Shown here: positions 45,623 through 55,650 of the stretch, piece by piece
Numbering within the stretch: position 1 is the stretch's first letter
Layout of the letters: every line of letters starts with the position of its first letter
From: Bimuria novae-zelandiae CBS 107.79
Taxonomy: Eukaryota; Ascomycota; Dothideomycetes; Pleosporales; Didymosphaeriaceae
Assembly: GCA_010015655.1 (NCBI GenBank)
Contig: ML976673.1
Location: forward strand, 144,108 to 208,107
Direction: 5' to 3'
DNA length: 64,000 nucleotides
The notes under the pieces: generated by a model
Told to the model about the DNA's origin: nothing
Database searches by the model: none
What the model saw: the letters and a program-made list of their open reading frames with translations, nothing else
Position numbers and translations under genes: made by a program

Positions 45623-47071
45623 ATGCCCGCCGAACCGCTCCCCGACCGGGCAGGTCGCCCGCGATGGTTGCTCCATATCCAGGCAGAGATTTGGAGGTTC
45701 CTCATGGGCATTGGCATGATGCTGCACAAGCTCGCGAGACCCCTGCCGCCCTCTCCTGCCTTCAATCGAACCATCGAAGCCACCGTCTCCCCGCTCAAGG
45801 GCAGCTTCAAGCTGCATTTTTACGTTCCAAAGGACTACAATAGGATCAAGAAACTCAAGGCACAAAAAAGATATCCTTGCGTCATCAATTTCCATGGAGG
45901 AGGCTTTGTGCTGGGCAGCGCTTTGGATGATGCACGTTGGTGCGGAGTGGTGGTCGAGCAGGTCGGCGCCGTCGTCGTCAGTGTCGACTACCGCTGTGCA
46001 CCCGAGTTTCCATTCCCTACGGCGGTCGAGGATGGTGCGGACGCGTTGCTATACCTCGCCCAGCATGCAGACGAGCTCTTGATCGACCCATCACGCTTCG
46101 CGATATCAGGGTTCTCGTCCGGAGGAAACATGAGCTTCACAGTCCCACTGTGTCTCCAAGGCGAACTATTGGATCGCGCGCCATCTGGTCAAAAGATTGA
46201 AAACCCTGGGCGTAGAGGCAGCGTTCCTGCGATCAATATACTCGCACCACCTGCCCCAGTAGTGATGAAGACATCACGCCCCCCGACTGCGAACACCTCC
46301 GGCTCGCGTGTCGCGCTCTCCCGAACTGTCACCGGCGACAAGCGTCTCGACCGCATCCACATGCTACGCGCAACAGGACAATCCGCCCTCTCCCTCGTCT
46401 CCTCGTACAAAGAAGGCTCCGCCGTAGCCATCGCAACCCAGGGCTCCAAAGCAGAAGCCAAAATTAGGGGCATTGTCTCCTTCTACCCGCCCACAGACTA
46501 CACGCAGACCCGCGCTCAGCGTCGCGCCACCTGCTCCCGCGCCGACCAACTGCTCCCCGCCGTCTTCACCGAGCTCTTCGACGACTCGTATCTCCAGCCG
46601 CCGGCCCTCGACCTCGCGCACCCGTGGCTCAGCCCGGGCGTCGCCCCCACCGACATGCTCAACGCCCTGCCCGATGACATCGTCATGTTCTGCTGCGAAT
46701 GGGACATGCTGCTGCACGAAGGCGAGCAATTCCGCGACCGGCTGAAGAATGATCTGGGTAAGAGAGTGCACTACCACTGCGTCCCCGGCGTGCCGCACGG
46801 GTGGGACAAGGCGCCGAATCCGCTGCGCGAGTCGCCCGGTGCGCGGGAGCAGTACATGGTGGCGTGCAAAGAGTTAAAACGCATGTTTGAAATCGAAGAC
46901 GACGATGTGAATGATGGGCTGTGCAGGTGCCCGCATGAGGACGAGGAGGCGAGCATTAGTATGGGCTCGTTGAAGAAGGTGCAGACGCTGGACTCGGCGA
47001 GGGAGCAGCCTGGGAAGGACTCGATGACTGTACCTTTGAATGAGGCTGCGAGGTACGATTTTGCGAGATAG
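45623..47071 (+). CDS. Alpha/beta-hydrolase fold-3 (HSL-type) esterase/lipase, 482 aa
   Basis: Single exon. The start is at ATG 45623 (MPAEPLPDRAGRPRW); the frame is open upstream but without ATG. Hallmarks are the oxyanion-hole motif HGGG at about residue 91 (INFHGGGFVLGS), VSVDYRCAPEFPFPTAVED, and the nucleophile elbow GFSSG (Ser at about 165). The later acid is in CEWDMLLHEGEQF and the catalytic His in GVPHGWDK. This triad and HGGG place it in the hormone-sensitive-lipase family. An insertion of about 90 residues with low-complexity Ser/Arg/Thr sequence lies between the nucleophile and GIVSFYPPTDYT. An acidic C-terminal extension follows the last helix. The family hydrolyses short acyl or aryl esters; substrate unknown. 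No signal peptide, so cytosolic or membrane-associated. Confidence 0.9.
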   Translation: MPAEPLPDRAGRPRWLLHIQAEIWRFLMGIGMMLHKLARPLPPSPAFNRTIEATVSPLKGSFKLHFYVPKDYNRIKKLKAQKRYPCVINFHGGGFVLGSALDDARWCGVVVEQVGAVVVSVDYRCAPEFPFPTAVEDGADALLYLAQHADELLIDPSRFAISGFSSGGNMSFTVPLCLQGELLDRAPSGQKIENPGRRGSVPAINILAPPAPVVMKTSRPPTANTSGSRVALSRTVTGDKRLDRIHMLRATGQSALSLVSSYKEGSAVAIATQGSKAEAKIRGIVSFYPPTDYTQTRAQRRATCSRADQLLPAVFTELFDDSYLQPPALDLAHPWLSPGVAPTDMLNALPDDIVMFCCEWDMLLHEGEQFRDRLKNDLGKRVHYHCVPGVPHGWDKAPNPLRESPGAREQYMVACKELKRMFEIEDDDVNDGLCRCPHEDEEASISMGSLKKVQTLDSAREQPGKDSMTVPLNEAARYDFAR

Positions 47072-47665
47072 GATTGTAAAGTGATGGGAGGTAAGGGGGT
47101 TTTCGTGTTTTACTGCGGCATTGTGGGCGTCTTTTTATTGGTTAGCATGGCGTCGGTGGGCGTTACGGCTGTCGGGCCCTCGCAGGAAGTGGCTTCCTTT
47201 GGGTGTATGTATGAGCTATGTTTATATATTTCTGTCCTATACGATTCGGTTATTGATAACGCTTGCTCTAAGCCTGGTGATGTTGACTCTCATGGCCGGT
47301 TGCAACCGCGGTCTGCATGAGTGACGTCTACATGTCTATACCTGGATAGCGGGGTCCTATCCCGATACACTACCTCTTTCTCAGGCTGCAAATTGGTCTT
47401 TGTATCGAAAAAGTCCCTTGAGAATAGAGTGTTCGCGTGTCACTCACTTTTGACAAAGACGATGGCTCCTACCTTCCCTTGTTCTCATATGCGCGAAGCA
47501 CTGCGCACCAGATTCACTTATCCTGAGTGTATTGACTGGCTTTCAGCTCGCTATTTTCATGCTGTAAAGGTCAATCAAGTCCATTCTGGACCTGGCATGG
47601 ATAGATATATATCACTGACGACCGTAGGCATCGGTATATATATGCTATATGACAGCTAATCTATC
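47072..47665. other. Intergenic between esterase and 5S rRNA
   Basis: About 590 bp, no gene seen. Confidence 0.5.
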
Positions 47666-47784
47666 ACATACGACCATAGGAGACTGAGAACTAGGCTTCC
47701 CGTCCGCTCAGCCATATATAAGCAGTCTACCGGCGGATCAGTAGTTAAGTGGGTGACCATTAGCGAATCCCCGCTGTTGTATGT
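47666..47784 (+). rRNA. 5S ribosomal RNA gene (divergent copy)
   Basis: 119 nt starting ACATACGACCATAG and ending GTTGTATGT, followed at once by a T5 tract (Pol III terminator). Conserved fungal 5S blocks are present: CTTCCCGTCCGCTC, AGTAGTTAAGTGGGTGACC and AGCGAATCCCCGCTG. Helix I pairs ACATACGAC with GTTGTATGT (one G-U). Helix II pairs AGACTG (within GGAGACTGAGAA) with CAGTCT, fully complementary. The GUGA-capped hairpin pairs AGTGG with CCATT using one wobble. Many bases differ from the usual ascomycete consensus as I remember it, but stems are kept, so it may be functional. Single dispersed 5S genes are normal in Pezizomycotina. Confidence 0.9.
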
Positions 47785-48150
47785 TTTTGCAGATTTTTTG
47801 TGTCGTTGACGTGGGCTTGGCCAGAGCGTCACGTCAGGGCCCGTGCGCATCTAGTTAAACAAGTACTATTGGCGTTGCGTTTTAGGACTACCTAGGTACT
47901 TCGTGTATTTTCTTACTTTTCCTTTTGCAAATGTTGTTTAGATATAAACTAATCTCTCATATTTCTCTAGCTATCACCGTGGGTATATAACGTTTACTAT
48001 TTTCACACTGTGCTATGGTATCGTCCCCTCCCCTAAATCATTCAAAGTTCTACTCCCAAAGCATTCAGGTACAAACATATACAAGAAACAGAAACGACTG
48101 ATAGATACTGGTACAGGATCATGACGTCGTGGCGAGTTTGGAAGGGCCGT
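47785..48150. other. Intergenic, 3' flank of uricase
   Basis: About 365 bp, T-rich after the 5S terminator; no gene seen. Confidence 0.5.
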
Positions 48151-49153
48151 CTAAAGCTTGGCCTTGGGGTTGCGGGAAACGGTGCAGAAAATGAGGCCGT
48201 TGGGGTCTGATTGTGGCGCGAAGACGGTGGCGTCCTTGCCCGTGTTCTTGAGGCCCTTGTACCAGCTCAGGTCTGCGAGGTATGTAAGTAGGTTGCTCAT
48301 AGAACGATGACATGGTGAAGCAGAAGTACCAATCTCGAAGTAGTGCTTGTTCGGGAGGGCATAGTCGACCTCCTCGACCAGCGGCACGGCGGCGAGAATC
48401 AGCTCGCACATCTTGTACATGGTCGCCTGGACACTCGCGCTGTCGTCCTCGGCAAACGTCTTCATCGTAATGGCGCGCGCCTTCTCGTACGCGCCATTGA
48501 AGTCCACGGCCGCTAGCTCGTCCAGGTTGTTAAATGTCTTCCACTTCCAGCCCGCCTCGACTTCGGTGCTGAGAATCCGGTCCCAGGTCTCAGGCAGGCG
48601 CGTGAACTCGTCGCGATGGAAGCCGTAGAATGCAGAACCGGTGCTCTTCAGCACAAGCAGCTTCTCGATCTTGGAGCGGATCTCAACGCCCTTGTTCTCG
48701 CGCGTGACTGATTCGATGACGCGGATCTCCTCACCGTCGCGGTAGAAAGAGTGCGGGTGCGGCTTGCCGTCGATGGTCATGCGGGTCCATCGGTGCTGGA
48801 TGATCTTGACGTGTGCGGCGTGGATGTGCGGGTACTTCTTGACAAAGTGGTCGCCGAGAATGGCGGCGAATCGCTCGGGCGGGTCGATGGGGTTTTGCTT
48901 TGCGAGGATGTAAATGGTCTGCTTCTGGGTGTCTGTGGCGACGACGGGGCCATTGTCGGCTTTGGTGTAGCTGCTGGAGTCAGATTAGGGCAATTGGGTG
49001 TATGGAAGGTACTCACGAAGTCTCAATGTCGCCCTCGAGAAGGGTACAGACGGTCTGTTCAATGACGGTGTGAACGCCAGTCTTCTCGTTCTTATCGACC
49101 TTGTACAGGCGGACATTGTCCTTGCCATACTTCGCATAGCTGAGCTGAGGCAT
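48151..49153 (-). CDS. uaZ: Uricase (urate oxidase), peroxisomal
   Basis: Three exons: 49153-49017, 48970-48330 and 48272-48151; 299 aa, the usual length. The first intron is 46 bp. The second (48273-48329, 57 bp) is stop-free and in frame; removing it restores the conserved NKHYFEIDLSWYKGLKNTG. Signatures are MPQLSYAKYGKDNVRLYKV at the start, YTKADNGPVVATDTQKQTIYILAK with the catalytic Thr-Asp, FYGFHRDEFTRLPETWDRILST, and FAPQSDPNGLIFCTV near the end. The C-terminal tripeptide AKL is a type-1 peroxisomal targeting signal. It oxidises urate to 5-hydroxyisourate in purine catabolism. Divergent from TSC11 across 924 bp. Confidence 0.96.
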
Positions 49154-50077
49154 GCTGGATGGTTAAAAGATATGGAAATCGGGTTGCGGTGTGGAGAATG
49201 AAGCACGAGTCAAAGATATGGTGGAGACTAGCACAAAGTTGAAGTGAAGAGGACGTGAAGCTGATGGTTGATTGATGGTGAGGGGAGCTATGGTAGATAT
49301 AGTCGCAAAAGCAAACCCTTATCTGAGCAACGCACGCAACGGATCTCGCCGAAGCGTCTGCGGCAAGCGGCCGACTATGCGCTGCAAAAGTGGACTGGAT
49401 CGCGTGAGATGGGTCGAAAAGCAGACAACGGCGGATGTTGCTCTCTCAACACGCTTTAGGGAGCTGAGCTCGGCGAACTCCGCGAGGAGGGAGCAGGGCT
49501 GGCTCCGCTTTTTGAGCTCTCCCATTGGTCGCAGAAGGATAACACGTGACATCAATGGGACCTCTGGGAAAGCTCGACCGCGGGGTTCAGCGACGAGGAG
49601 ATGGGCGAGGTGAGGCGGACAACTGCGAGTTTTCTGTGTGCACTGGAGCAAGCAATACTCTTCGCAAGAGAGGACTCGCGTTGCAAGCGAGCAGTTGCAG
49701 CCCCCGCAACATGGCTGGAGCCGACTATGCTGCACGGGCCGGGCACTGGCGTTCCGGACGGTTGTTGCGACCGGACGGCCGTGAACGCCTAGGGAATCCT
49801 GTGCAGGCCGCGATTCACCCACGATCATTGCCATAGCCAGGCGTACTGTCGCTATCCGCCTTCGGCACGACACTCCCTGATATCGCTGCTTGCGCACGCC
49901 GAGCGACTGCGCGCCGTTCCACTCTCTTGCTCCGCCGCGCGGACCCCGCTCGTCGTCTGGCCTCCAGCGTTTGCACGGCCTCACTATCTGCGCACGACAG
50001 CTCATGAGGCAAGAGGAGGCACGTGTGGGGATATCGACATGCCATGTTGCTGGGAGGCGTGTGGTTAAGGCCTGCTC
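49154..50077. other. Divergent intergenic region between uricase and TSC11
   Basis: 924 bp with both promoters. Many overlapping short ORFs on both strands but none protein-like. A further 5' exon of TSC11 cannot be excluded here. Confidence 0.45.
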
Positions 50078-53000
50078 ATGACGCCTCTAGTAAAAGCCGA
50101 CGGCGACCAGGGCCCTCTGCTTGCGCCCGTGCGAAGTAGACCAGATGGGCGCTCACTCCCGGCCCCCGCCAGCAGCATCATGGCCGGGTCGCGCGGGCAG
50201 GCCTCGTATGCGACGGCCAGAGAAGCCCCCGGTAGCTTCAGTTCGCAGCTGCGGCCCACGACGTCGCAGGACGGGCGTTTGAAGCCCGACTTCGACACCC
50301 ACGCCATCATCGTGGGCGACGACAACAGTACCACCACCGAACAGCGCCAAGCCGAGCTGCAGGACCAGATAGACAAGGAGACGAAGATCAAGATAGGATC
50401 GGAGAATCTCTTAGAGGCGCTCAATGCGAAGAATGCGAAAAACACCAGCAATCAGCGGCTGCAGGTGGAGGAACAGTTGAACCTCTCCAACAGGAAGCTC
50501 GCACAGCTCAAGTCTGGGCTGGCAGCCGAGATACAGAGGGCCAAAGAGATCAAATCGCCGCCTGCAGAAGCCCAAAGCAGGCTCTCCTACTTGTTTCGTC
50601 GCAATCTGTCCAGGTCGCCATCGCGTCACATCGCAAAAAAGGAGGAGGAAGAAGATGAAGAGACCGAGTCGCCCACCTTTGTGCTTGCCGAAATACTTCG
50701 GGCTTTAGAAGCCACCGGGATGCAGCCCGAGTACTACGTGGAGAGGGCCAACGCTCTGGTGGACCTGTTCAAGCGGCACCCCACCCTCAAGTATGAATTG
50801 GCCTGGTCAATTTTCGGCTTGAGGATGCAGACTATGCTGCTCAGCGATAGCCGTGAGGTCGTCGCGGCTGCTTATCGCATAATGCGCCATACCTTCACTG
50901 ACCGCAAATCGCTACGCGTCATCCGAGCGCTACACACCGATTACCTCGTCATCTTGTCTTTGGTCAAGGAAAGCAAGGCTGCCGTGGAAAGAGAGCAGGC
51001 CCTCAAATTCGTCCGTGCCTTTTTAGATGTCAAAGGTGGCGTTGAAGAGATCCCGCGCTCCATCGTACGCATTCTAGTCGCGGTAGCTGAGCACACCGAT
51101 GATCGGCTTCGAAACATCGCAACCCTTACTTTGGCTGAGATCCTTGTGAAGAAGCCATCCCTTCTGGTCGAATCCGGTGGCATGGGAACCTTGACCGACG
51201 CGCTAGGTGAAGGGAACTATCACGCTGCGGAGAGTGTAGGGAGTTCTTTCGTTTACCTTTTGGATACACCGCAGAGACGGCGATTTTTCAGATCTGGACA
51301 CGAGCTAGAGGCTCCCTTTGCTATGTTCACCGACGCAGGCACTGCGCACAGCCATCCCCATGAAGAGAAGCTGAAGGCCAATGCCAAAGTCATTGCCTCG
51401 CTACTACGGAGTTGGCCTGGTTTCCTTGCGCTTTGCATGAACAATTTTCTGGCCATACGGTCACTACTTATCTCGCTAGAGATCCCCACACCGCATGTAC
51501 GAAACGTGTTGTTGGAATTGCTGTTCGACATTCTTCGAATTAAGCCCCCGTCTTGGTCTACCTCCTTCCTTGCCGGGCGGCGTTTGACTACGTATGGCCG
51601 TGTAACGAATCTGAAAAATCAAGCGATCCACGATGATTCAGGTCCCAGTACGGATCCTACCAACAAGTGGAATCTTTTGGAACATTATGTTGCCGTGGTT
51701 CTGGCTGCGTTTTTACATGCGGGTTTGATACCAGCTCTACTCAAAGCAGAGGAGGAACCTTTGAGCCTTGCCTTGAAACGGAAGACAACGCTCCTCCTGG
51801 GCGAGGTCCTCAAGATGGCCAACGAGCTTCTGCCACCATCCTGGAGTTCAGAATTGCAAGTGCTCCCGCAACTTCTTCGGTCTGCTGCAGACTTTCAAAC
51901 CGAAGCACGATTTGTTGCCATCGGTACTATCTACCAAGTGGATAGCGTGAATAGGACCTTATACCGCTCAGGGACCGCGTCAAATCAAACCAACAAAAGC
52001 TTCAATGCAGGTCACGATGTTGCACCCACAAAACAAACAGATCAGTCGAAAGCACAAGCCGCGATGCAGGTGGACGAACCTACGTTCCGGGCCATGATGG
52101 TGGATACTCAGGTTCTAGGCACTGTCACGTTCCAAAAGTGGAGGTGGGACTTGATTCAGGTCATCATCGACGGACCGCTACTCAACGCTAAGCGCTTAGA
52201 TGAGGCCATGAAAGTCACCAAATTTGTTCATCGCCTCTTCCGATTCTACCAACCACTCAAGTATCGATTTTGTGAGGTCAAGAATACAAAGCCGAATCAG
52301 CGATATGTACGCGCTGGGTGCGCTTTTATGCGGACGCTCCTACAGAATCCTGAAGGTGTAAAGTACTTGAGCGACAGCAAGTTTATCCGGCAGCTCGCGG
52401 AATGTCTGTCACATTTCGACAGACTGAGCGGACTAACTTCCGACTCACCCATGTTTTCGGTGGACCGGATGAATGAGACTCTTACTGGAGGCTACTTTGC
52501 ACTACTTGGTGCCCTTACCAAAGATCCCAAGGGCATTCAAATTCTTGAGCGCTGGAGAGTACTGAACATGTTCTATCACATCATAGAACTGACCGAGCGG
52601 GACGACCTTATCAAGACCTTGCTGAGCAATATGGACTACACTTTGGACGGACATCTACGCATTATCATATCCAAAGCCATGACGTCCTGCTCCAAAGATG
52701 TCCGCATCTTCGCGACAAGACTGTTGCGCAAGTATGCGACCAAGCCGATGCAGCCGACAGACTCGTCGAGCGTCGCCGAATGGGCGATCAAGTCGCTAGT
52801 CACGCAGCTGTATGATCCCGATGTTGAGGTTTGCGAAGTTGCGATCAAAATTCTGGAAGAAGCGTGCAACCAAACCGAGTCCTTGGAATACGTAGTAAAA
52901 TGTCGACCAGCGCTGGATCACCTTGGTGAAATCGGTGCGCCGCTATTGCTTCGTTTCCTCTCCACTTCAGTAGGGTACCATTATCTGGACGGTTTGAACT

Positions 53001-54073
53001 ACATCACCGGCGAAATGGACGACTGGTTCTTGGGGAGAAACGACACCTACGTGGCATTGATCGAAGCATCCATGGCTCGGGCGCTTGCTGACATACCCGA
53101 GAAACCTCAGACGCAGCTGTCCTACGATGACACGCCCGAACATCCGGAATATGGCATCGTGCCACCCCACTTTTACCGGGAGCTTACGCGGACGAAAGAA
53201 GGTTGTAAGCTACTGAAACAGAAAGGTCATTTCGACGAATTCGTGGCCAACATTCGCGACTATGCCATGGAGAAGGACGATGCTGAGATAATCCTAAAAG
53301 TCAAAGGCTGCTTGTGGGCTGTCGGCAATGTTGGCTCAATGGAGCTCGGTGCACCGTTCCTTGAGAGCTCGGACGTCGTGAAATGGATCGTGAAGATTGC
53401 AGAGACATCTGAGGTCATGTCGCTGAGGGGCACGGCTTTCTACGTTCTCGGACTCATCTCTAGAAGTCTCCACGGACAAGAGATCCTGCTCGAACATGGA
53501 TGGGATGGTGTCGTCAACGAGGCGGGAGAAGCCCTTGGGTTTTGCCTGCCTTTAGATTTCAAGAAGTTGTTTTCCGTATGCCTGCCATCATGTGCATCCT
53601 ACATCATATCCGCTGACGTTGGTAGATGACGCCATGGAGAGCCAAACCGGACAACATCAGTTGGAAGCGAAAGACGGAACCAAAGGTTGCGGTAACAGAC
53701 CGTGATCCTGTGAACGCGCGCATTCTCAAGCTTGCGACCGACCTGGGTAATACAGTGCTCGCCAAGAAAGCAGCGAGTGACCTTTCAGCGTAAGTCACAT
53801 CTCCAGCTGGTAGATGAAGTCACACGCTAACTCGAGTGCAGCATTAAGGCAAAGAAGGCGCCAGGCTTCACGAAGCCCGCAATGTTCCACAAAGTGATGC
53901 AAATTCTCGATGCACATCACTTCCGTCTCCCGGCATGTCGTTTTGTGCTTGATCTGTTCGACAAGTCTGTACTGCCACGGATAGTTTTAGAGGAAGAGGA
54001 CCAGAGCGAAGAGAGCAGTGACTTTGAGGCGGCCGAAGATAGCGGCGCGAACGGTGTTGCGAAGTTTTCATGA
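50078..54073 (+). CDS. TSC11: TORC2 subunit Rictor/Tsc11 (Ste16, Avo3) orthologue
   Basis: Three exons: 50078-53575, 53626-53789 and 53842-54073; introns 50 and 52 bp; 1297 aa. Exon 1 alone is 1166 codons. After a disordered N-terminus comes an HR1-like coiled coil (LQDQIDKETKIKIGSENLLEAL, about residues 90-165). The Rictor N-terminal armadillo domain spans about residues 200-570 (KRHPTLKYELAWSIFGLRMQTMLLSD, DVKGGVEEIPRSIVRILVAVAEH, NNFLAIRSLLISLEIP). Then come the middle domain (MMVDTQVLGTVTFQKWRWDLI, LTGGYFALLGALTKDPKGIQILERW) and the Rictor_V segment near residue 1150 (LRGTAFYVLGLISRSLHGQEIL). Exons 2-3 add a C-terminal part with an acidic end. Rictor scaffolds TOR complex 2, controlling AGC kinases and actin. 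The start may be the second Met (residue 35) or an upstream exon. Confidence 0.93.
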
Positions 54074-55650
54074 GGTTGTGATTCTCAGCGTACCATCAAA
54101 GCTGTGCTTATAGCCAACTATGGGTGGGCTCTTTGCGGCGGTGGCATTCCGGACTATAACAAGCGAGTCCATTGTACATTATTTTGCGTGGCTTGACGAT
54201 CCAAGGCTGGTCAAAGGGGTGTTTTGCATACGGAGTTCTGGTGCTATACGTCGTTGGGACTGCCCCACTGGCACGGGCTGGGTATCTATTAGCGAGAACT
54301 ATTTCTGTCACATATCAAATCGAGGCTATACGACAAAGACCGTATCGAGTTTGGCATTACTCGCTATTTACATGTCGATACTGCGAGGAGGTGGCCGAAA
54401 GCGTCCTCAAAGGTTGGTCCACAGTGCCGGGGTATGCAGCGGTCTTGGCCCAATGTTCTAGAGGGAAAAGACACACGACTCGATAGCGCGAAAGCGGCAA
54501 GGCGCCTACCAGTCTTCACGTCAGGGTCTCACGGAGGAATGTGGAGGCTCAAGGGCCCACATGTGGTTGACAGACGAGCTGTTCGCTAGGGTTTAGGGCG
54601 GGCTGCTGATTGGATCAGGCGGCCGCTGATTCGACCGCATCGATGACGCTTTCACAACATGCAGGCATCTGCAATGCGTACACGGCATCAATGAAGGGGA
54701 TCCTATGGTGGCGGACGTACTCGCCTAATATACTGCAACGGTCCTTCTGAGCGAGCCTACTGCGACGGCTGCGGGAATGGATGCTCGCAAAATGCGCGCT
54801 CAGCTTGGCGACTGCTGATGCTTTGTAGATACGAGTAGAAACAAAGAGTCGACAACGAGAGCTCCACGTTTGGAAACCAGCCCGAGGCCACGAGGTGCGG
54901 CGGGCCCGGTATTCGGAAAGCCAGCGGACCGCTATGTGCACCTGGAGGACGAGGTGGTGCACAACGTTTTCTTGAAGTTGTCGACGACCGTGCAGATTTT
55001 GATAGACGAGCAGGCTGAAATGGAGCTAAAGGTGTTCGATGTAGGCCCTCGGCTCGATAGGCGCGGAGACATAGTAGCACAGTGATCGGACAAGGGTTGT
55101 TTGCCCTCCAAGTAAACATGGCGCACAACGACATCGCCGATCCTACCCCCAGCAACGTATCATGCATTCTGCCTCGTGCGGAAGCATGGCCTGCCCACGT
55201 CCGCTAGTGTTGATGACCCTACGACTCGCCGAACGAGTCGTGGTGACATTTGCGCTTCCTGATTACTCTTTTATTACTCTTCTATTACTCTTCTACTCTA
55301 AGCAACAATACTGCCCACCCCTGCGGACTTGACATCTACAGTTTTTTGAGTCCCTCTCTCGTGCTCGTGCTCGAGCTCGTCCGCCGTCCCTGCGTCCGCC
55401 GCTGACGAAACTCGACCTGTCCCGCCGACAACCGTCACGCTTCCACATCACGGCGCTGTTTCAGACTTCACTGAGCTCGAACACAGATTCGTCTGGCTAT
55501 ACAGTACATTCGTCACGCGCACCCTTCGACCCCCACGTACGTCCCCGCAATACCCTTCTAGCAACTTCCTACGCAACCGAATAGCAGTGGCAGCTGCCGA
55601 ACTGCACGTGTGAGTGGGAGAAGGAGCCACCTTGCAATAACGCCAACTGT
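54074..55650. other. Long intergenic region, no gene seen
   Basis: About 1.6 kb. Contains a perfect 8-bp stem hairpin (ACGACTCG / CGAGTCGT) at 55221-55241 and a short tandem run of ATTACTCTT units at about 55262-55297. A 71-codon plus-strand ORF at 54870-55085 has an antisense ORF of similar size and no recognisable feature, so it is not called. The C-rich 200 bp before 55651 look like the promoter and 5' UTR of the next gene. Confidence 0.45.

Noticed and set aside
47656..47850. Minus-strand ORF of 64 codons
   Set aside because: It overlaps the 5S rRNA gene antisense; the RNA structure explains the sequence.
54870..55085. Plus-strand 71-codon ORF with protein-like composition
   Set aside because: Comparable antisense ORF, no start context, no family resemblance; insufficient support.
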